Source of the DNA: Natronolimnohabitans innermongolicus JCM 12255 | Lineage (GTDB): Archaea > Halobacteriota > Halobacteria > Halobacteriales > Natrialbaceae | Assembly: GCF_000337215.1 (NCBI RefSeq) | Contig: NZ_AOHZ01000054.1 | Coordinates: 1-43,315, forward strand | Reading direction: 5' to 3' | DNA: 43,315 bases | Part shown: piece after piece, positions 31,851 to 40,951 of the stretch | How positions within the stretch are numbered: the first letter of the stretch is position 1 | Layout of the letters: every line of letters begins with the position of its first letter | Notes under the pieces: generated by a model | Database searches by the model: none | Told to the model about the DNA's origin: nothing | Seen by the model: only the letters and a program-made list of their open reading frames with translations | Made by a program: the position numbers and the translations under genes

Positions 31851-34502
31851 ATGAGCGACGCGGGTTACGACCACGCGACGGTCGAACGACGGTGGCAGGA
31901 GGCGTGGGACGAGGCGGACGCCTATCGGACGTCCGACGACGTCGAGGAACCGACGTACGTCCTCGGCATGTATCCCTATCCGTCGGGCAAACTCCACATG
32001 GGCCACGTCCGCAACTACACGATCACGGACGCCTACGCCCGATACCGACGGATGACGGGCGACGAGGTGCTCCACCCGATGGGGTGGGACGCGTTCGGCC
32101 TTCCGGCGGAGAACGCCGCCAAGGAACGCGACACCAATCCGCGCGACTGGACGTTCGACTGCATCGACACGATGCGCGACCAGATGGACGCGATGGGCTT
32201 TGGCTACGACTGGGACCGCGAAATCGCCACCTGTACGCCGGAGTACTATCAGTGGAACCAGTGGCTCTTCTCGCGGTTCCGGGAGGAAGGACTGGTCGAG
32301 CGCCGGGACGCCGAGGTTAACTGGTGTCCCCACTGTGAAACGGTGCTGGCCGACGAGCAGGTCGAGGGCGAGGCCGAACTCTGCTGGCGCTGTGATACCC
32401 CCGTCGAACAGCGCGAACTCGAGCAGTGGTTCCTTCAGATTACCGAGTACGCCGACGAACTGCTCGAGGCGATCGACGACCTCGAGGGGTGGCCCAACTC
32501 GGTCCGCCAGATGCAACGCAACTGGATCGGCCGCCAGTACGGGACCGAACTCGAGTTCGATATCGACGGCCACGGCTCCGTCGAGGCCTTTACCACCCGC
32601 GTCGACACCATCCACGGCGCGACCTTCTTCGCGCTCGCGCCGGACCACCCGATCAGCGAGGCGGTCGCCGAGGAAGACGAGGACGTCCGCCGCTTTATCG
32701 ACCACGAGGCCGACCCCGACGGCGACGAGCCAAACGGCGTCGCGACCGGCCTCACGGCGACCAACCCCGTCACCGGCGACGAGATTCCCGTCTACGTCGC
32801 GGACTTCGTCCTCTCGGACGTCGGCACCGGCGCGCTGATGGCCGTCCCCGGCCACGACGACCGCGACCACGCCTTCGCACAGAAGAAGGACCTCGAGATC
32901 GTCCCCGTTATCGCCCCCGAACCCGACGAGGGCGACGAGCCCGAGGCGCCCGACGTCAGCGAGGAAGCCTTCACCGACGACGGTGTCCTCATCAACTCCG
33001 GCGACTACTCCGGACTCGACAGTGAGACGGCTCGAGAGCGTCTTACGGAGGATATCGACACCGCCGAGGAGGCCACGCAGTACCAGCTGCGCGACTGGGG
33101 GATCTCCCGCCAGCGCTACTGGGGGACGCCGATTCCGATCGTCCACTGTCACGACGGTTGCGGCGCCGTCTCGGTCCCCGAGGAGGAGCTCCCGGTCGAA
33201 CTGCCGGAGTTCATCAACACCACCGGGAACCCCTTAGACGCCGCCGAGGAGTGGCAGGAGACGACCTGTCCGGAGTGTGGCGGCGACGCGACGCGCGAAA
33301 CCGACACGATGGACACCTTCGTCGACTCCTCGTGGTACTTCCTGCGGTACGTCTCGCCCGACCTCGAGGACGCGCCGTTCGACCGCGAGCGGACCAACGA
33401 CTGGATGCCCGTCGACCAGTACGTCGGCGGCATCGAACACGCCGTGATGCACCTCCTCTATTCGCGCTTTTTCACGAAGGTGCTTGCCGACCACGAGGAG
33501 CTAGAGCACCGCGAGCCCTTTACGAACCTGCTGGCCCAGGGGATGGTGCAACTCGAGGGCGAGAAGATGTCGAAGTCGAAGGGCAACGTCGTCTCGCCAC
33601 AGCGGATCGTCGAGGAGTACGGCGCCGACACGGCGCGGCTGTTCATGATGCAGGCCGCCCAGCCCGAGCGTGATTTCGACTGGAGCGAGGAGGGAGTTCG
33701 CTCGACGAACGCCTACCTCACACGATTGAAGGAGATGGTCGAGGAGTACGTCGCCGAGGAGCCCGACGGCGACGACGACGCCGTCGCGAGCTACGTCGCC
33801 GCGGAGATCGACGCGACGATCGCGCTGGCAAGCGAGGAGTACGACGACCTGACGTTCAACCGCGCGCTGCGCGAAGCCCAGGACCTGACCCGGACGCTGC
33901 GTCAGTACGCCGACTACACCGCCCCCCACGCTGAAACGTACGAGCGCGGGCTGTCGGCCGTCGTCCGCCTGCTCGCACCCGTCACTCCACACCTCGCCGA
34001 GGAGCTGTGGGACGAACTCGGCAACGACGACCTCGTCGTCGACGCGCCGTGGCCGACGGCCGACATCGACGCCGACCACGTCACGAAACGGCGCCGACTC
34101 GTCGAGAACACGCGCGAGGACATCCGCGACATCGTCGACGTCGCCGGCATCGAGGATCCGCAGGCGATCGACGTCGTCGTCGCCCCCGACTGGAAATACG
34201 ACGCCCTGGAGATCGCCATCGAGAGCGACGCGCCCAATCTGATCGGCGAACTCATGCAAGAGTCACACATTCGGGAGCAAGGCGACGCCGCCGCCGACTA
34301 CGGCCAGGACCTCCAGGCGGAGCGCGAGGCGCTGTCGATGACGCTCGGCCCGGACGAGGAGTACGACGCCCTCGAGGCCGCCGCCTGGCTGATCGAACGC
34401 GAGTTCGAGGCGCCGGTGACCGTCGTCCGCGCCGCGGACGCCGACGAGAGCGCGTTGAAAAACGCCGAACCCGGACGACCCGCGATCGAGATTGAGGACT
34501 GA
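31851..34502 (+). CDS. leuS: Leucyl-tRNA synthetase, bacterial type
   Basis: An 883-residue class I synthetase. The HIGH motif is HMGH (in YPYPSGKLHMGHVRNYTI), KMSKS is intact (GEKMSKSKGN), and a zinc module near residues 158-185 (WCPHCETVLADEQVEGEAEL, then CWRC) precedes a CP1 editing domain of about 180 residues containing the threonine-rich editing site (FTTRVDTIHGATFFAL). The overall length and MGWDAFGLPAENAA match bacterial LeuRS, not the longer archaeal/eukaryotic form; this replacement is known in haloarchaea. It charges tRNA-Leu and edits mischarged norvaline or isoleucine. ATG 31851 is chosen by family start; a TATA-like box is about 33 bases upstream. Confidence 0.95.
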   Translation: MSDAGYDHATVERRWQEAWDEADAYRTSDDVEEPTYVLGMYPYPSGKLHMGHVRNYTITDAYARYRRMTGDEVLHPMGWDAFGLPAENAAKERDTNPRDWTFDCIDTMRDQMDAMGFGYDWDREIATCTPEYYQWNQWLFSRFREEGLVERRDAEVNWCPHCETVLADEQVEGEAELCWRCDTPVEQRELEQWFLQITEYADELLEAIDDLEGWPNSVRQMQRNWIGRQYGTELEFDIDGHGSVEAFTTRVDTIHGATFFALAPDHPISEAVAEEDEDVRRFIDHEADPDGDEPNGVATGLTATNPVTGDEIPVYVADFVLSDVGTGALMAVPGHDDRDHAFAQKKDLEIVPVIAPEPDEGDEPEAPDVSEEAFTDDGVLINSGDYSGLDSETARERLTEDIDTAEEATQYQLRDWGISRQRYWGTPIPIVHCHDGCGAVSVPEEELPVELPEFINTTGNPLDAAEEWQETTCPECGGDATRETDTMDTFVDSSWYFLRYVSPDLEDAPFDRERTNDWMPVDQYVGGIEHAVMHLLYSRFFTKVLADHEELEHREPFTNLLAQGMVQLEGEKMSKSKGNVVSPQRIVEEYGADTARLFMMQAAQPERDFDWSEEGVRSTNAYLTRLKEMVEEYVAEEPDGDDDAVASYVAAEIDATIALASEEYDDLTFNRALREAQDLTRTLRQYADYTAPHAETYERGLSAVVRLLAPVTPHLAEELWDELGNDDLVVDAPWPTADIDADHVTKRRRLVENTREDIRDIVDVAGIEDPQAIDVVVAPDWKYDALEIAIESDAPNLIGELMQESHIREQGDAAADYGQDLQAEREALSMTLGPDEEYDALEAAAWLIEREFEAPVTVVRAADADESALKNAEPGRPAIEIED

Positions 34503-34830
34503 CGACGACCGTTCCGGTCGAGGGATACTTGCCTCGCGCCCCTCGACACGGCGTATGTCCTCCGTCCAGTGAGACCGCTCGCACCCGACACGTTTTGCCG
34601 CGAGTTCGATCGTCCAGCTATCACGTGACGAACGTATCGAATTCGTTATAAGCACTCCCGTTCGCTCTCGGAAGGACGACGGTCGACCCCGTCTGATCCG
34701 CTGAGACGCCACGCTCCGTCGGTAGCGTTCTGTGGCTTCTTTTCTTCCTCTCGAGAGCGAACGGCGCGGTTGCTTTCTACTGTTGTCGGGAGTATCCAGT
34801 ACAGGAGAGAGATGTCAAGGTATATGGCAG
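34503..34830. other. 328 bases between leuS and a small frame; TATA-like box inside
   Basis: No convincing gene is seen on either strand. A TATA-like GTTATAA (34644-34650) next to the palindrome CGAATTCG could start a transcript on the plus strand. A pyrimidine-rich run CTTCTTTTCTTCC (34737-34749) follows about 70 bases after the expected start and could end a small RNA; I cannot support a call. Confidence 0.35.
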
Positions 34831-34968
34831 ATGATATATGGGCGGAACACTATCGCAGAGACCGACGCCGGTGCTGGCGGTGACGGTGACTCCGGCGACG
34901 AAGTGACGTTTACCGATACCGACGCTGACGTCGGCGACGGATCGATCGATCCGGACCCCGCCGACTGA
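34831..34968 (+). CDS. Possible small acidic protein (45 residues)
   Basis: ATG 34831 opens 45 codons ending at TGA 34966-34968. The product begins MIYGRNTIAETDAG and continues with an Asp/Gly-rich acidic stretch ending SIDPDPAD, a composition usual for expressed haloarchaeal proteins. Many codons end in C or G, matching neighbouring genes. No motif or start-context signal confirms it. It could be the expressed product of the transcript starting near the TATA-like box at 34644. Uncertain. Confidence 0.35.
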   Translation: MIYGRNTIAETDAGAGGDGDSGDEVTFTDTDADVGDGSIDPDPAD

Positions 34969-35141
34969 TCGCGCGGTTTCGATCCGATTTCGGTCGAATC
35001 GTTCCGTTTCCGATTGTGTTCTGTACCTGTGACTACCATCTGACTTGACCGCTGACTGGCTGTTTTATGCGCCTGTCGGACGTAGCTGCCGGTACGGTCC
35101 GTTGCAAGCGGACTCGAGGCTGCCGATCACTCACTACTCGA

Positions 35142-35960
35142 ATGACACAACGAAACGAACGACAGCGACGACGTCGGTCACGCTCGCGAACCGATCCGTT
35201 CACCTGGCGATTTCTCGATGGATCGTCACCGACTGCCCCCCACGTCGCCTCGATGACGTGGCGCGACGGCCTGTTCTGTCACTGGCCCGTCGACCCCGAC
35301 GCGTTGGATCCGCACGTGCCCGACGAACTGACGCTCGAGACGTACGACGGAGACGCCTGGCTCAGCGTTCTCCCCTTCGTCCTCGCGGATATCGGGCTCC
35401 GCGGCGCGCCGCCAATCACGCGGACCGCGATCGCCGAACTCAACGTTCGAACGTACGTTCGCTACCGCGGGGACCCGGGATTGTACTTTTTCAGTGTCGA
35501 CGTCAGCAGTCCGCTTGTCGCGGCGTCCGTAGGGCGGACGACGCGGTTGCCGGTCTACCACGCACACATGCGCGTCAGTTCGAGTGGCGAGGAGGTCGCG
35601 TTCAGGAGTACGCGGGGCCAGACCGGACGGGGCGTTCGACCCGAGTTCGACGGCGACGATCCGCCGGCTCGATTCGACGCGACCTACCGCCCGAACGGCG
35701 AGGTGTTCAGACCGGCTCCCGACAGCCTCGCCTACTGGCTCGTCGAGCGGCGACGGTTCTACGCTCCCGAACGCAGGGGCGTTCTGGCCGGCAAAATCGC
35801 ACACGAGCGGTGGCCGTTACGGCCCGCCGAGGTGACGATCACCGAGAACACGATGTTCGCCGCGAACGGACTCCCGGAGCCGACGGGCGAGCCGATCGTT
35901 CACTTCTGTGGCGAACTGCCGATCACCGGTTCGGTGCCGCGGTGGCTCCGAACGACGTGA
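35142..35960 (+). CDS. DUF2071 (YqjF-like) protein
   Basis: A 272-residue protein. After an Arg-rich N-terminal segment (RQRRRRSRSR) come the DUF2071 marks: HVASMTWRDGLFCHWPVDPDALDPHVPDELTLETYDGDAWLSVLPF, ELNVRTYVRYRGDPGLYFFSVDVSSPLVAA, and near the end PLRPAEVTITENTMFAANGL. DUF2071 proteins share the acetoacetate decarboxylase-like fold and are of unknown function; the YqjF group is soluble. ATG 35142 is preferred to ATG 35067, since the earlier part (AAGTVRCKRTRGCRSL) is basic and Cys-containing, unlike the rest. A TTTTATG stretch near 35062-35068 may be the promoter. It converges with the cyclodeaminase-type gene. Confidence 0.8.
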   Translation: MTQRNERQRRRRSRSRTDPFTWRFLDGSSPTAPHVASMTWRDGLFCHWPVDPDALDPHVPDELTLETYDGDAWLSVLPFVLADIGLRGAPPITRTAIAELNVRTYVRYRGDPGLYFFSVDVSSPLVAASVGRTTRLPVYHAHMRVSSSGEEVAFRSTRGQTGRGVRPEFDGDDPPARFDATYRPNGEVFRPAPDSLAYWLVERRRFYAPERRGVLAGKIAHERWPLRPAEVTITENTMFAANGLPEPTGEPIVHFCGELPITGSVPRWLRTT

Positions 35961-36009
35961 GCGGCCTGACGCTCTCCGTCGCTTTTCGAGACCGGCGGAA
36001 CCGCCGGAG

Positions 36010-37002
36010 CTACTGTTCGGTATCGATCAGTCCGAAATCGAGCCCGGACCCGCTCTCGCGGGCGTTCTCGTAGACGACGTGGGCCGCGGCGACGTCCTGG
36101 ATCGCGAGGCCGGTCGAATCGAAGACCGTCACCCCGGTTTCGTCCGCTCGAGCGGGCTTCGAGCCGACGACGACCTCGCCGATTTCCGCGTGGATATCGT
36201 CGTCGGACAGCACGCCCGCGTGGTAGGGAACGTTGATCTCGCCCGAGTGGGTGCACTGTTCGTGGTCGTCGATGACGATCGTCGCGGACTGCAGGAGGTC
36301 GTCGGTCAGTTCGTGTTTCCCCTCGGCGTCGGCGCCGATGGCGTTGATATGGGTGTGGTCGCCGACGTCCTCGAGGTCGACGATCGGGTCCGAGACGGGC
36401 GTCACCGTCGACAGGACGTCACAGTGGCCGGCCTCGGCGACGGACCCGCTGCGGACGTCGAACTCGTCCCCGACGGTTTCGACGAACCGCGCGACGCGGT
36501 CGTCGTCCTGGTCGGTCACGACGACCTCTTCGATCGGTCGCACCTCGCTGATCGCCTGCAGTTGCGTGTACGACTGGACGCCGGCGCCGACGATGCCGAG
36601 ACTCGAGGCGTCCGCAACGGCCAGGTGGTCGGTCGCGACGGCCGCGGCGGCGCCGGTGCGTTTCATCGTGAGCGTCGTCCCGTCCATCACGGCGAGGGGA
36701 ACCGCCGTCTCCGGGTCGGAGTAGATCATCGTCCCGAGCACGGTCGGCAGGTCGTGATCCGTCGGATTGTCGGGGTGGACGTTGACCCACTTCACGCCGG
36801 CGGCGTCCCACGGCTCGGTCTCGAGATACGCAGGCATCGACCGGAAGTCGCCGTTGTACCGTGGCAGGTCGATGTAGGACTTCGCGGGCATCTGGGTGTC
36901 GCCGCGTTCGAAGGCCGCGAAGGCGGCTTCGACGGCGTCGATGACGTCGCCGAAGGCGGCGTGGGTGTCGACGTCGTCGCTGTCCAGGAGAAGCGTGTTC
37001 AT
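36010..37002 (-). CDS. Ornithine cyclodeaminase/alanine dehydrogenase family enzyme
   Basis: A 330-residue NAD-binding enzyme of the OCD/mu-crystallin family. The first domain has DTQMPAKSYIDLP and WDAAGVKWVNVHPDN; the Rossmann loop is GIVGAGVQS; THINAIGADAEGKHELTDDLL and the GLAIQDVAAAHVVYENA end are typical. The family includes ornithine cyclodeaminase (ornithine to proline) and an archaeal alanine dehydrogenase; sequence alone cannot tell which reaction it does. ATG 37002 is the family start. A TATA-like AATTAAG (37026-37033, minus strand) lies 27 bases upstream, so it has its own promoter and is not just read through from the thermosome gene. Confidence 0.88.
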   Translation of the reverse strand: MNTLLLDSDDVDTHAAFGDVIDAVEAAFAAFERGDTQMPAKSYIDLPRYNGDFRSMPAYLETEPWDAAGVKWVNVHPDNPTDHDLPTVLGTMIYSDPETAVPLAVMDGTTLTMKRTGAAAAVATDHLAVADASSLGIVGAGVQSYTQLQAISEVRPIEEVVVTDQDDDRVARFVETVGDEFDVRSGSVAEAGHCDVLSTVTPVSDPIVDLEDVGDHTHINAIGADAEGKHELTDDLLQSATIVIDDHEQCTHSGEINVPYHAGVLSDDDIHAEIGEVVVGSKPARADETGVTVFDSTGLAIQDVAAAHVVYENARESGSGLDFGLIDTEQ

Positions 37003-37025
37003 GACGGCGAATATCGCGGGAACGC

Positions 37026-37033
37026 ACTTAATT
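37026..37033 (-). promoter_or_regulatory. TATA-like box for the cyclodeaminase-type gene
   Basis: On the minus strand AATTAAGT lies about 27 bases before the start at 37002, consistent with a leaderless transcript. Confidence 0.5.
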
Positions 37034-37337
37034 GGTCCTGAATCGACGGCCTGAACGGCTCCGTCGACAGAAGCCGGTAGGAGACGAACACGACAGGAGC
37101 AAGTGTTCCCCTGAGCCAACGCGCTCGAGGGCGACGCTGTGACTGGACGGGTGCGACGACGAATCCGCAGAAGCAGGTGCGAGTGCGGATTGGGTGGACC
37201 GACTCAAGTGAAATCGGTGAACGATGGCTCGAGCGGTTAGATGGACCGTCCATCCCCAATCGAATCGTTGGTGAGTGAGCGGTTCGGAGAACCCGAACGA
37301 CGCCGTTCACCGAGCGCTTTGTACTAAATTTTGCCGA

Positions 37338-37569
37338 GGGCCGCCTTCGGTGGCCCGTGGTTCGAAAGGCGCTTCGCGCCTTTCGTCATCACGAGAGAGC
37401 TTCGCTCTCTCGAACGACAGAGCAAAATTCAGTTTCAGGCTCGCGGGTCGCGTTCGCTCCCCGTCTGCTCACGGGCGCGAAGCGCCCGTTCGCATGGTCC
37501 GCGGGATCGAAGATCCCGCGCTACTCGCCGTTTCGAGGTTCTCACTCGCTTCGCTCGTTCCGAACCTCG
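37338..37569. repeat. Array of short-loop hairpins downstream of the thermosome gene
   Basis: At least six inverted repeats sit in a row. 37338-37356: GGGCCGCC/GGTGGCCC with loop TTC (one G-U pair; the tip can form a C-UUCG-G loop). 37363-37385: CGAAAGGCGC/GCGCCTTTCG, 10 pairs, loop TTC. 37392-37412: CGAGAGAGC/GCTCTCTCG, 9 pairs, loop TTC. 37471-37489: ACGGGCGC/GCGCCCGT, 8 pairs, loop GAA. 37500-37520: CGCGGGATC/GATCCCGCG, 9 pairs, loop GAA. 37534-37569: CGAGGTTC/GAACCTCG with a 20-base loop. The stems differ in sequence but keep the loop rule. The array starts one base after the thermosome stop codon (37571-37573) and would be in its 3' untranslated region. A smaller one (GTTCGG/CCGAAC) is at 37282-37298. 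The rest of the 37003-37570 spacer holds the next gene's promoter and no gene. Confidence 0.85.
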
Positions 37570-37570
37570 C

Positions 37571-39247
37571 CTACATCATGCCGCCCATGCCGCCGCCCAT
37601 ACCGCCCATGCCGCCGCCCATGCCACCGCCGCCCGGTGGCATCTCCTCGTCATCGTCGTCGTGGGAGACTGCGAGGTCGCCCGCGGCGATGACGTCGTCG
37701 ATGCGCAGCAGCATGACTGCGGCTTCGGTAGCGGATTCGATGGCCTGGGTCTTCACGCGCAGCGGCTCGTAGACGCCTTCCTCGGCCATGTCGATCGTGT
37801 CGCCGGTGTAGGCGTCCAGCCCGGAGGCGGTGTTGCCGCCGTCGTGGTCGGCGCGAAGCTCGACGAGCGAGTCGATGGGGTCCAGCCCGGCGTTCTCGGC
37901 CAGCGTGCGCGGGATGACCTCGAGAGCGTCGGCGAACGCTTCGACGGCGAGCTGTTCGCGGCCGCCGACGGAGTCGGCGTAGTCGCGCAGGGCGAGCGAG
38001 AGCTCGATCTCGGGGGCGCCGCCGCCGGCGACGACCTTGCCGTCCTCGAGGGTCGTGCGGACCACGCCGAGGGAGTCCTCGATGGCGCGGTCGACCTCGT
38101 CGATGACGTGCTCGGTGCCGCCCCGGAGGATGAGGGTGACGGCCTTGGCGTCGTCGACATCCTCAACGAAGATGCGCTGGTCGCCGGCGATCTCCTTCTG
38201 GGCGACGGAGCCGGCGAAGCCGAGGTCGTCCTCGGTCAGGTCGTCGACGGAGGAGACGGGCGTGGCGCCGGTCGCGCGGGCCAGCTGGGACTGGTCGCTG
38301 GACTTGACGCGGCGGACGGCGATGATGCCCTCCTGAGCGAGGTAGTGCTGGGCCATGTCGTCGATGCCGCCGTCGACGAAGACGACGTCGGCGCCGGCGT
38401 CGGCGACCTGCTCGGCCATCTCGCGGAGCTGGGCCTCTTCCTGCTCTAAGAACTGCTCTAACTGGTCGGGGTCGGTGACGTTGACCTCGGCGTCGATCTC
38501 GGTTTCCTTGATCTCTAGGTCACCGTCGACGATCGCGACGGAGGCGTCCTCGGCGAAGTACGGCATGTTGTCGGAGACGCGTTCCTTGTCGACGATGACG
38601 CCCTCGACGAGCTCCGAGTTCTCGATGGAGCCGCCGACGACCTTCTCGACTTTGATGTTGTCCGTGTCGACGCCGTCGTCGTCGGCGACGGCCTGGACGG
38701 CCTCGACGACGAGTTCGGAGAGGAGGTCGCGAGCGCTTTCGGCGCCCTTGCCGGTCATCGCCGTGGCGGCGATCTGGTGGAGGATCTCGTCGTCGTCCTC
38801 CTCGACGTCGATGGCGACGTCCTCGAGGGCCTCCGTGGCTTCCTCGGCGGCCTGGCGGTATCCCTGGGCGAGGGTGGTCGCGTGGATGTCCTGGTCGAGG
38901 AGGTCCTCGGCCTGGCTGAGGAGTTCACCGGAGATGACGACGGCGCTCGTGGTGCCGTCGCCGACCTCGTCCTCCTGGGTCTCGGCGACTTCGACGATCA
39001 TGTCCGCGGCTGGGTGGTCGATCTCCATCTCCGAGAGCAGCGTCACGCCGTCGTTCGTGACGATGACGTTGCCCGAGGAGTCGACGAGCATCTTGTCCAT
39101 CCCCTTCGGTCCGAGCGTCGTTCGGACGGACTCGGCGACGGCCTTGCCGGCCTGTACGTTCATCGACTGTGCGTCTTTGCCGGAGGTCCGCTGGCTGTCC
39201 TCCGAGAGAACGATAAGGGGCTGGTTGCCCATCTGCTGTTGTGCCAT
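37571..39247 (-). CDS. ths: Thermosome subunit (group II chaperonin)
   Basis: A 558-residue chaperonin subunit. The N-terminus has [27 protein letters not shown] (nucleotide and Mg binding), then [11 protein letters not shown] with the catalytic GDGTT, the apical domain, and [20 protein letters not shown] near the end. The C-terminus ends in GGM-type repeats ([16 protein letters not shown]), which point into the folding cavity. It folds proteins in an ATP-driven double ring. Haloarchaea usually carry two or three paralogues; the [10 protein letters not shown]-terminal form looks like the beta/Cct2 group, but I would not fix the letter. Two TATA-like boxes lie upstream (39274-39282 and 39357-39364). 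An unusual hairpin array follows the stop codon. Confidence 0.95.
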   Translation of the reverse strand: MAQQQMGNQPLIVLSEDSQRTSGKDAQSMNVQAGKAVAESVRTTLGPKGMDKMLVDSSGNVIVTNDGVTLLSEMEIDHPAADMIVEVAETQEDEVGDGTTSAVVISGELLSQAEDLLDQDIHATTLAQGYRQAAEEATEALEDVAIDVEEDDDEILHQIAATAMTGKGAESARDLLSELVVEAVQAVADDDGVDTDNIKVEKVVGGSIENSELVEGVIVDKERVSDNMPYFAEDASVAIVDGDLEIKETEIDAEVNVTDPDQLEQFLEQEEAQLREMAEQVADAGADVVFVDGGIDDMAQHYLAQEGIIAVRRVKSSDQSQLARATGATPVSSVDDLTEDDLGFAGSVAQKEIAGDQRIFVEDVDDAKAVTLILRGGTEHVIDEVDRAIEDSLGVVRTTLEDGKVVAGGGAPEIELSLALRDYADSVGGREQLAVEAFADALEVIPRTLAENAGLDPIDSLVELRADHDGGNTASGLDAYTGDTIDMAEEGVYEPLRVKTQAIESATEAAVMLLRIDDVIAAGDLAVSHDDDDEEMPPGGGGMGGGMGGMGGGMGGMM

Positions 39248-39273
39248 AGTCAGTCGATGGATTGTTTGTGATT

Positions 39274-39282
39274 CTATAAAAG
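39274..39282 (-). promoter_or_regulatory. Proximal TATA box of the thermosome gene
   Basis: On the minus strand CTTTTATAG lies about 30 bases before ATG 39247, preceded by CGAAAGA, a plausible BRE-like element. A second TATA-like TATAAATA (39357-39364, same strand) and an inverted repeat CCGTAC/GTACGG (39310-39315 and 39325-39330) lie further upstream. Confidence 0.6.
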
Positions 39283-39454
39283 TCTTTCGAGACAGCCTGA
39301 GTCTAATCCCCGTACGGAGACGCTGTACGGTTGATTCCCGGCGAGATGGGTACTCCTATTTATATCCTTCTCGAGTCGGCCGACAGTGAAAACCAGTCCG
39401 TCGGTGTGACTCGAGTCGGCGGTAGCAAAGAGCGGAGAGAGTCGTTCGACGCGG

Positions 39455-40012
39455 TCAGGACTGTCCGCCGGGGAACCGGTGGTACTCCATGCCCTGATGT
39501 TTCATCTCGTTGTGTTTCTCCTCCAGGAAGGAGTAGACCGCGCCGTGTGGCGCGCCGTCTAGGAGCATCTCGGCGGCGGTGCGGACGGCGTCGACCTCCT
39601 GCGGTGCGCCGATCACGCCCAGCGTCGAGCCGTAGATGACGACGTCGGCGCCGGTCAACTCCTCCATGAGCTCTCGCGTTCGGCCGTCCTCGCCGATGAG
39701 GCGACCCTTCTTGCGTTTCATGTCGTTCGTGTTGCGCGCGGCGGCGTCGATGTCGACGACGTCGAACAGCATCATCTCGTCCTCGAGCAGTCGCAGCGCC
39801 GCGTCGGGAGCGAAGCCGCGACCGATCGCGCGGACGATATCGGGGGCTTTGAGCCCGCTGACGGGGTCGCCGACGGTCTCGACGGCGACGGAGCCGTTCT
39901 CCGAGTCGATGTCGAGTCGCACCTCGGCTTTCGCCTCGATTTCGCGCATCGTCTCGCCGCCCTCGCCGATGAGAACGCCGATGCGGTCCTGCGGAATCTT
40001 CACGTGTTGCAT
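39455..40012 (-). CDS. KH-domain RNA-binding protein (archaeal Pno1/Dim2-like)
   Basis: A 185-residue protein with two KH modules. The first contains IPQDRIGVLIGEGGETMREIEAKAEVRLDID (GxxG as GEGG), and the second has KRKKGRLIGEDGRTRELMEELTGADVVIYG (GxxG as GEDG). This is the archaeal counterpart of Pno1/Dim2, which binds the 3' end of 16S rRNA during small-subunit maturation. A Leu/Asp-rich helix pair (AALRLLEDEMMLFDVVDID) links the modules. The TATA-like CTTAAC (about 40037-40045) lies 28 bases before ATG 40012. It is followed on the same strand by the thermosome gene after 207 bases, which has separate promoters. Confidence 0.92.
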   Translation of the reverse strand: MQHVKIPQDRIGVLIGEGGETMREIEAKAEVRLDIDSENGSVAVETVGDPVSGLKAPDIVRAIGRGFAPDAALRLLEDEMMLFDVVDIDAAARNTNDMKRKKGRLIGEDGRTRELMEELTGADVVIYGSTLGVIGAPQEVDAVRTAAEMLLDGAPHGAVYSFLEEKHNEMKHQGMEYHRFPGGQS

Positions 40013-40254
40013 ACACAGCGATACTGGCTGGGCGAGGTTAAGACCTTGGTCCGCTCCCTCCAGATTCCGATACGAACACCGCTCGTCGGTCCCGACGCAC
40101 TCGCAACCGGTTGCGGTTCACCGAGACGTCGGTACGGCAGACCGTCTCACTCGAGTTCGGTTCGAGGAGACGCGTCGTGCGGTCTCCTCGTTCGTTCGCT
40201 ATTCGGGGGCGTCTTTCGACTGGTCTTCAACACGGTCTCGAGGCTACCATCCGT

Positions 40255-40899
40255 ATGAAACGTCGACTGCTGTTGACGGCGGTTGCCGGGGCGGTAGTCG
40301 CAGGGTGTGTTACCGAGTCTCCGGACGGTGGAACGGGGACGGACGCAGGCGTATCGGCCGATAGCGACGCAGAAGATGACGGCGAACCGGCCGACGAGGA
40401 GCCGAGCGAGGTGTCGCTTCTCGATGCGTTCGAATCGGCGCTCGAAGACGGCGGTCTCGAGAACGTCGCGGTCGAGTCCGTCGACGACCGCGTCGAGATC
40501 GAATACCACGCGACCGGGGTGACCGAGGACGACGTCGCTGCCGAAATCACGCTGATCGCGGACGGGTATACGACCGCGACCGAACAGGGGCTGTCGTCGA
40601 CACGGCTCGAGGCGACCGCCATCGAGCCGGCCACCGACGAGACGCTCGATCGGTTCTCGATCGAAATAGAGTGGATCGACGCGTACCTCTCGGACTCGAT
40701 CGAGTGGAACGAGTTGCTGATGCGGATCGCGGAGACGTTCGTGACGGAGACGTCCTCGGAAGATGACGCTGTTGTCGAGGACGGTTCCGACGACGAAACC
40801 GAGGGAGGAGACGACGAGGGCGGCGAGAGCGACGAGAGTGAGGAGAGCGATGGGAACGAGACGGAGCAAATCGACGATGCTGACACTGATACCGAGTGA
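40255..40899 (+). CDS. Acidic lipoprotein of unknown function
   Basis: A 214-residue protein with a short signal (MKRRLLLTAVAGAVVAGC) ending in a lipobox AGC, a low-complexity acidic linker (GTGTDAGVSADSDAEDDGE), a middle domain of about 110 residues (SLLDAFESALEDGGLENVAV, VEIEYHATGVTEDDVAAEITLIADGY, RFSIEIEWIDAYLSDSIEWNELL), and a long Asp/Glu/Ser tail. The middle part has the alternating pattern of a compact alpha/beta domain, but I do not recognise its family. It is predicted to be on the outer surface. The signal has KRR rather than a full twin-arginine motif. ATG 40255 is the only start that gives the signal peptide. Confidence 0.8.
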   Translation: MKRRLLLTAVAGAVVAGCVTESPDGGTGTDAGVSADSDAEDDGEPADEEPSEVSLLDAFESALEDGGLENVAVESVDDRVEIEYHATGVTEDDVAAEITLIADGYTTATEQGLSSTRLEATAIEPATDETLDRFSIEIEWIDAYLSDSIEWNELLMRIAETFVTETSSEDDAVVEDGSDDETEGGDDEGGESDESEESDGNETEQIDDADTDTE

Positions 40900-40951
40900 T
40901 CGTTCAGCTGCGATGACCGACGCACTCGAGCGCGCGGTCGAACGATAATTT

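Noticed and set aside
31206-33152. A 648-codon open frame on the minus strand across leuS
   Set aside because: It is the reverse side of leuS: the plus-strand protein has all LeuRS motifs, while this frame has none and ends in Arg/Ser/Pro-rich sequence. High GC keeps stops rare on the reverse strand.
37576-37632. Repeated CCGCCCATG units, seeming to be a microsatellite
   Set aside because: These encode the GGM-rich C-terminal tail of the thermosome on the minus strand and are explained by the protein.
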